A stretch of 64,000 nt of DNA from Listeria floridensis FSL S10-1187 (GTDB lineage Bacteria; Bacillota; Bacilli; Lactobacillales; Listeriaceae). Under the pieces are notes generated by a model. The model was not told the origin of the DNA. It ran no database searches and saw only the letters and a program-made list of their open reading frames with translations. The stretch is taken from the NCBI RefSeq assembly GCF_000525875.1, contig NZ_AODF01000024.1, positions 17,656 through 81,655 of the forward strand. The letters are read 5' to 3'. The stretch's first letter is position 1. Every line of letters begins with the position of its first letter. The translations under genes and the position numbers were made by a program. Below are positions 63,919 to 64,000 of this stretch, in pieces.

Positions 63919-64000
63919 TTTTTATCCTCCCCTTTCTTTATTGTATCAAAAGCCATTTCCTATTGACGTTATATAGAAGTTTATCTATATTATATATAAA

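Noticed and set aside
1..64000. CRISPR arrays, insertion sequences, prophage genes or integrase/att sites
   Set aside because: No regularly spaced repeats, transposase or integrase-like ORFs were found; tRNA-Ser at 29.3 kb has no adjacent integrase or visible 3'-end duplication.

Overview
The window is a chromosomal segment of a low-GC Gram-positive bacterium. It is most likely a member of the Listeriaceae (Listeria in the broad sense). The evidence is a PrfA/Crp-like regulator set, WxL and LPXTG surface proteins, a mannose-PTS IIB with a ManR-type activator, a monofunctional FAD synthetase, an HflXr-type and an ABC-F resistance gene each behind a long attenuator leader, and gene groupings that I recall from Listeria genomes. 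Species level cannot be decided from sequence alone.

Layout. 0-7.4 kb: mntH with a MntR-like operator, a glycerol facilitator behind a structured leader, and an AraC-controlled sugar/polyol catabolic operon (two Gfo/Idh/MocA dehydrogenases, ThuA-like, xylose-isomerase-like). 7.4-10 kb: a DUF6044 membrane protein and a frameshifted SDR under a cre-overlapped promoter. 10-25.3 kb: an accessory surface-protein island. It holds three Crp/PrfA-like regulators, a decayed LPXTG/MucBP protein, two large secreted Ig-like repeat proteins plus a duplicated relic, an operon with a DivIVA-like coiled coil and a signal peptidase I, and a minimal WxL locus. Three promoters here share one operator-like box at identical distance from the -10. 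25.5-37.5 kb: a PTS IIC-like membrane protein, an SRPBCC protein, an ABC-F ATPase with an upstream ORF and tandem terminators, tRNA-Ser(CGA), an aldo/keto reductase, a Fur-boxed metal P-type ATPase, a nucleotidyltransferase, FAD synthetase, SGNH hydrolase, an ABC-2 exporter and a GNAT. 37.5-47.5 kb: a stand-alone GAPDH, an Mhq-like quinone-detoxification operon, hflX with attenuator leader, a phosphoesterase, a membrane protein and a GntR regulator. 47.5-50.2 kb: an aquaporin, then an Rgg-family regulator divergent from a 20-residue hydrophobic peptide ending in NWWIG, with a near-identical operator repeated before a second small gene. This looks like a complete, probably undescribed quorum-sensing module. 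50-64 kb: quinone oxidoreductase, lipid kinase, serine hydrolase, a mannose-PTS locus reduced to IIB plus ManR plus a UPF0266 protein, a giant CoA-dehydratase-activase fusion and a GNAT.

A recurrent quality signal runs through the window. At least ten otherwise good genes are broken by a single extra base in an A or T run (one in a G run). This looks more like homopolymer miscalling than real decay, so most of these are annotated here as one gene with a frameshift. The LPXTG gene (three in-frame TAG codons) and the 17.1-17.4 kb relic are genuine decay candidates.
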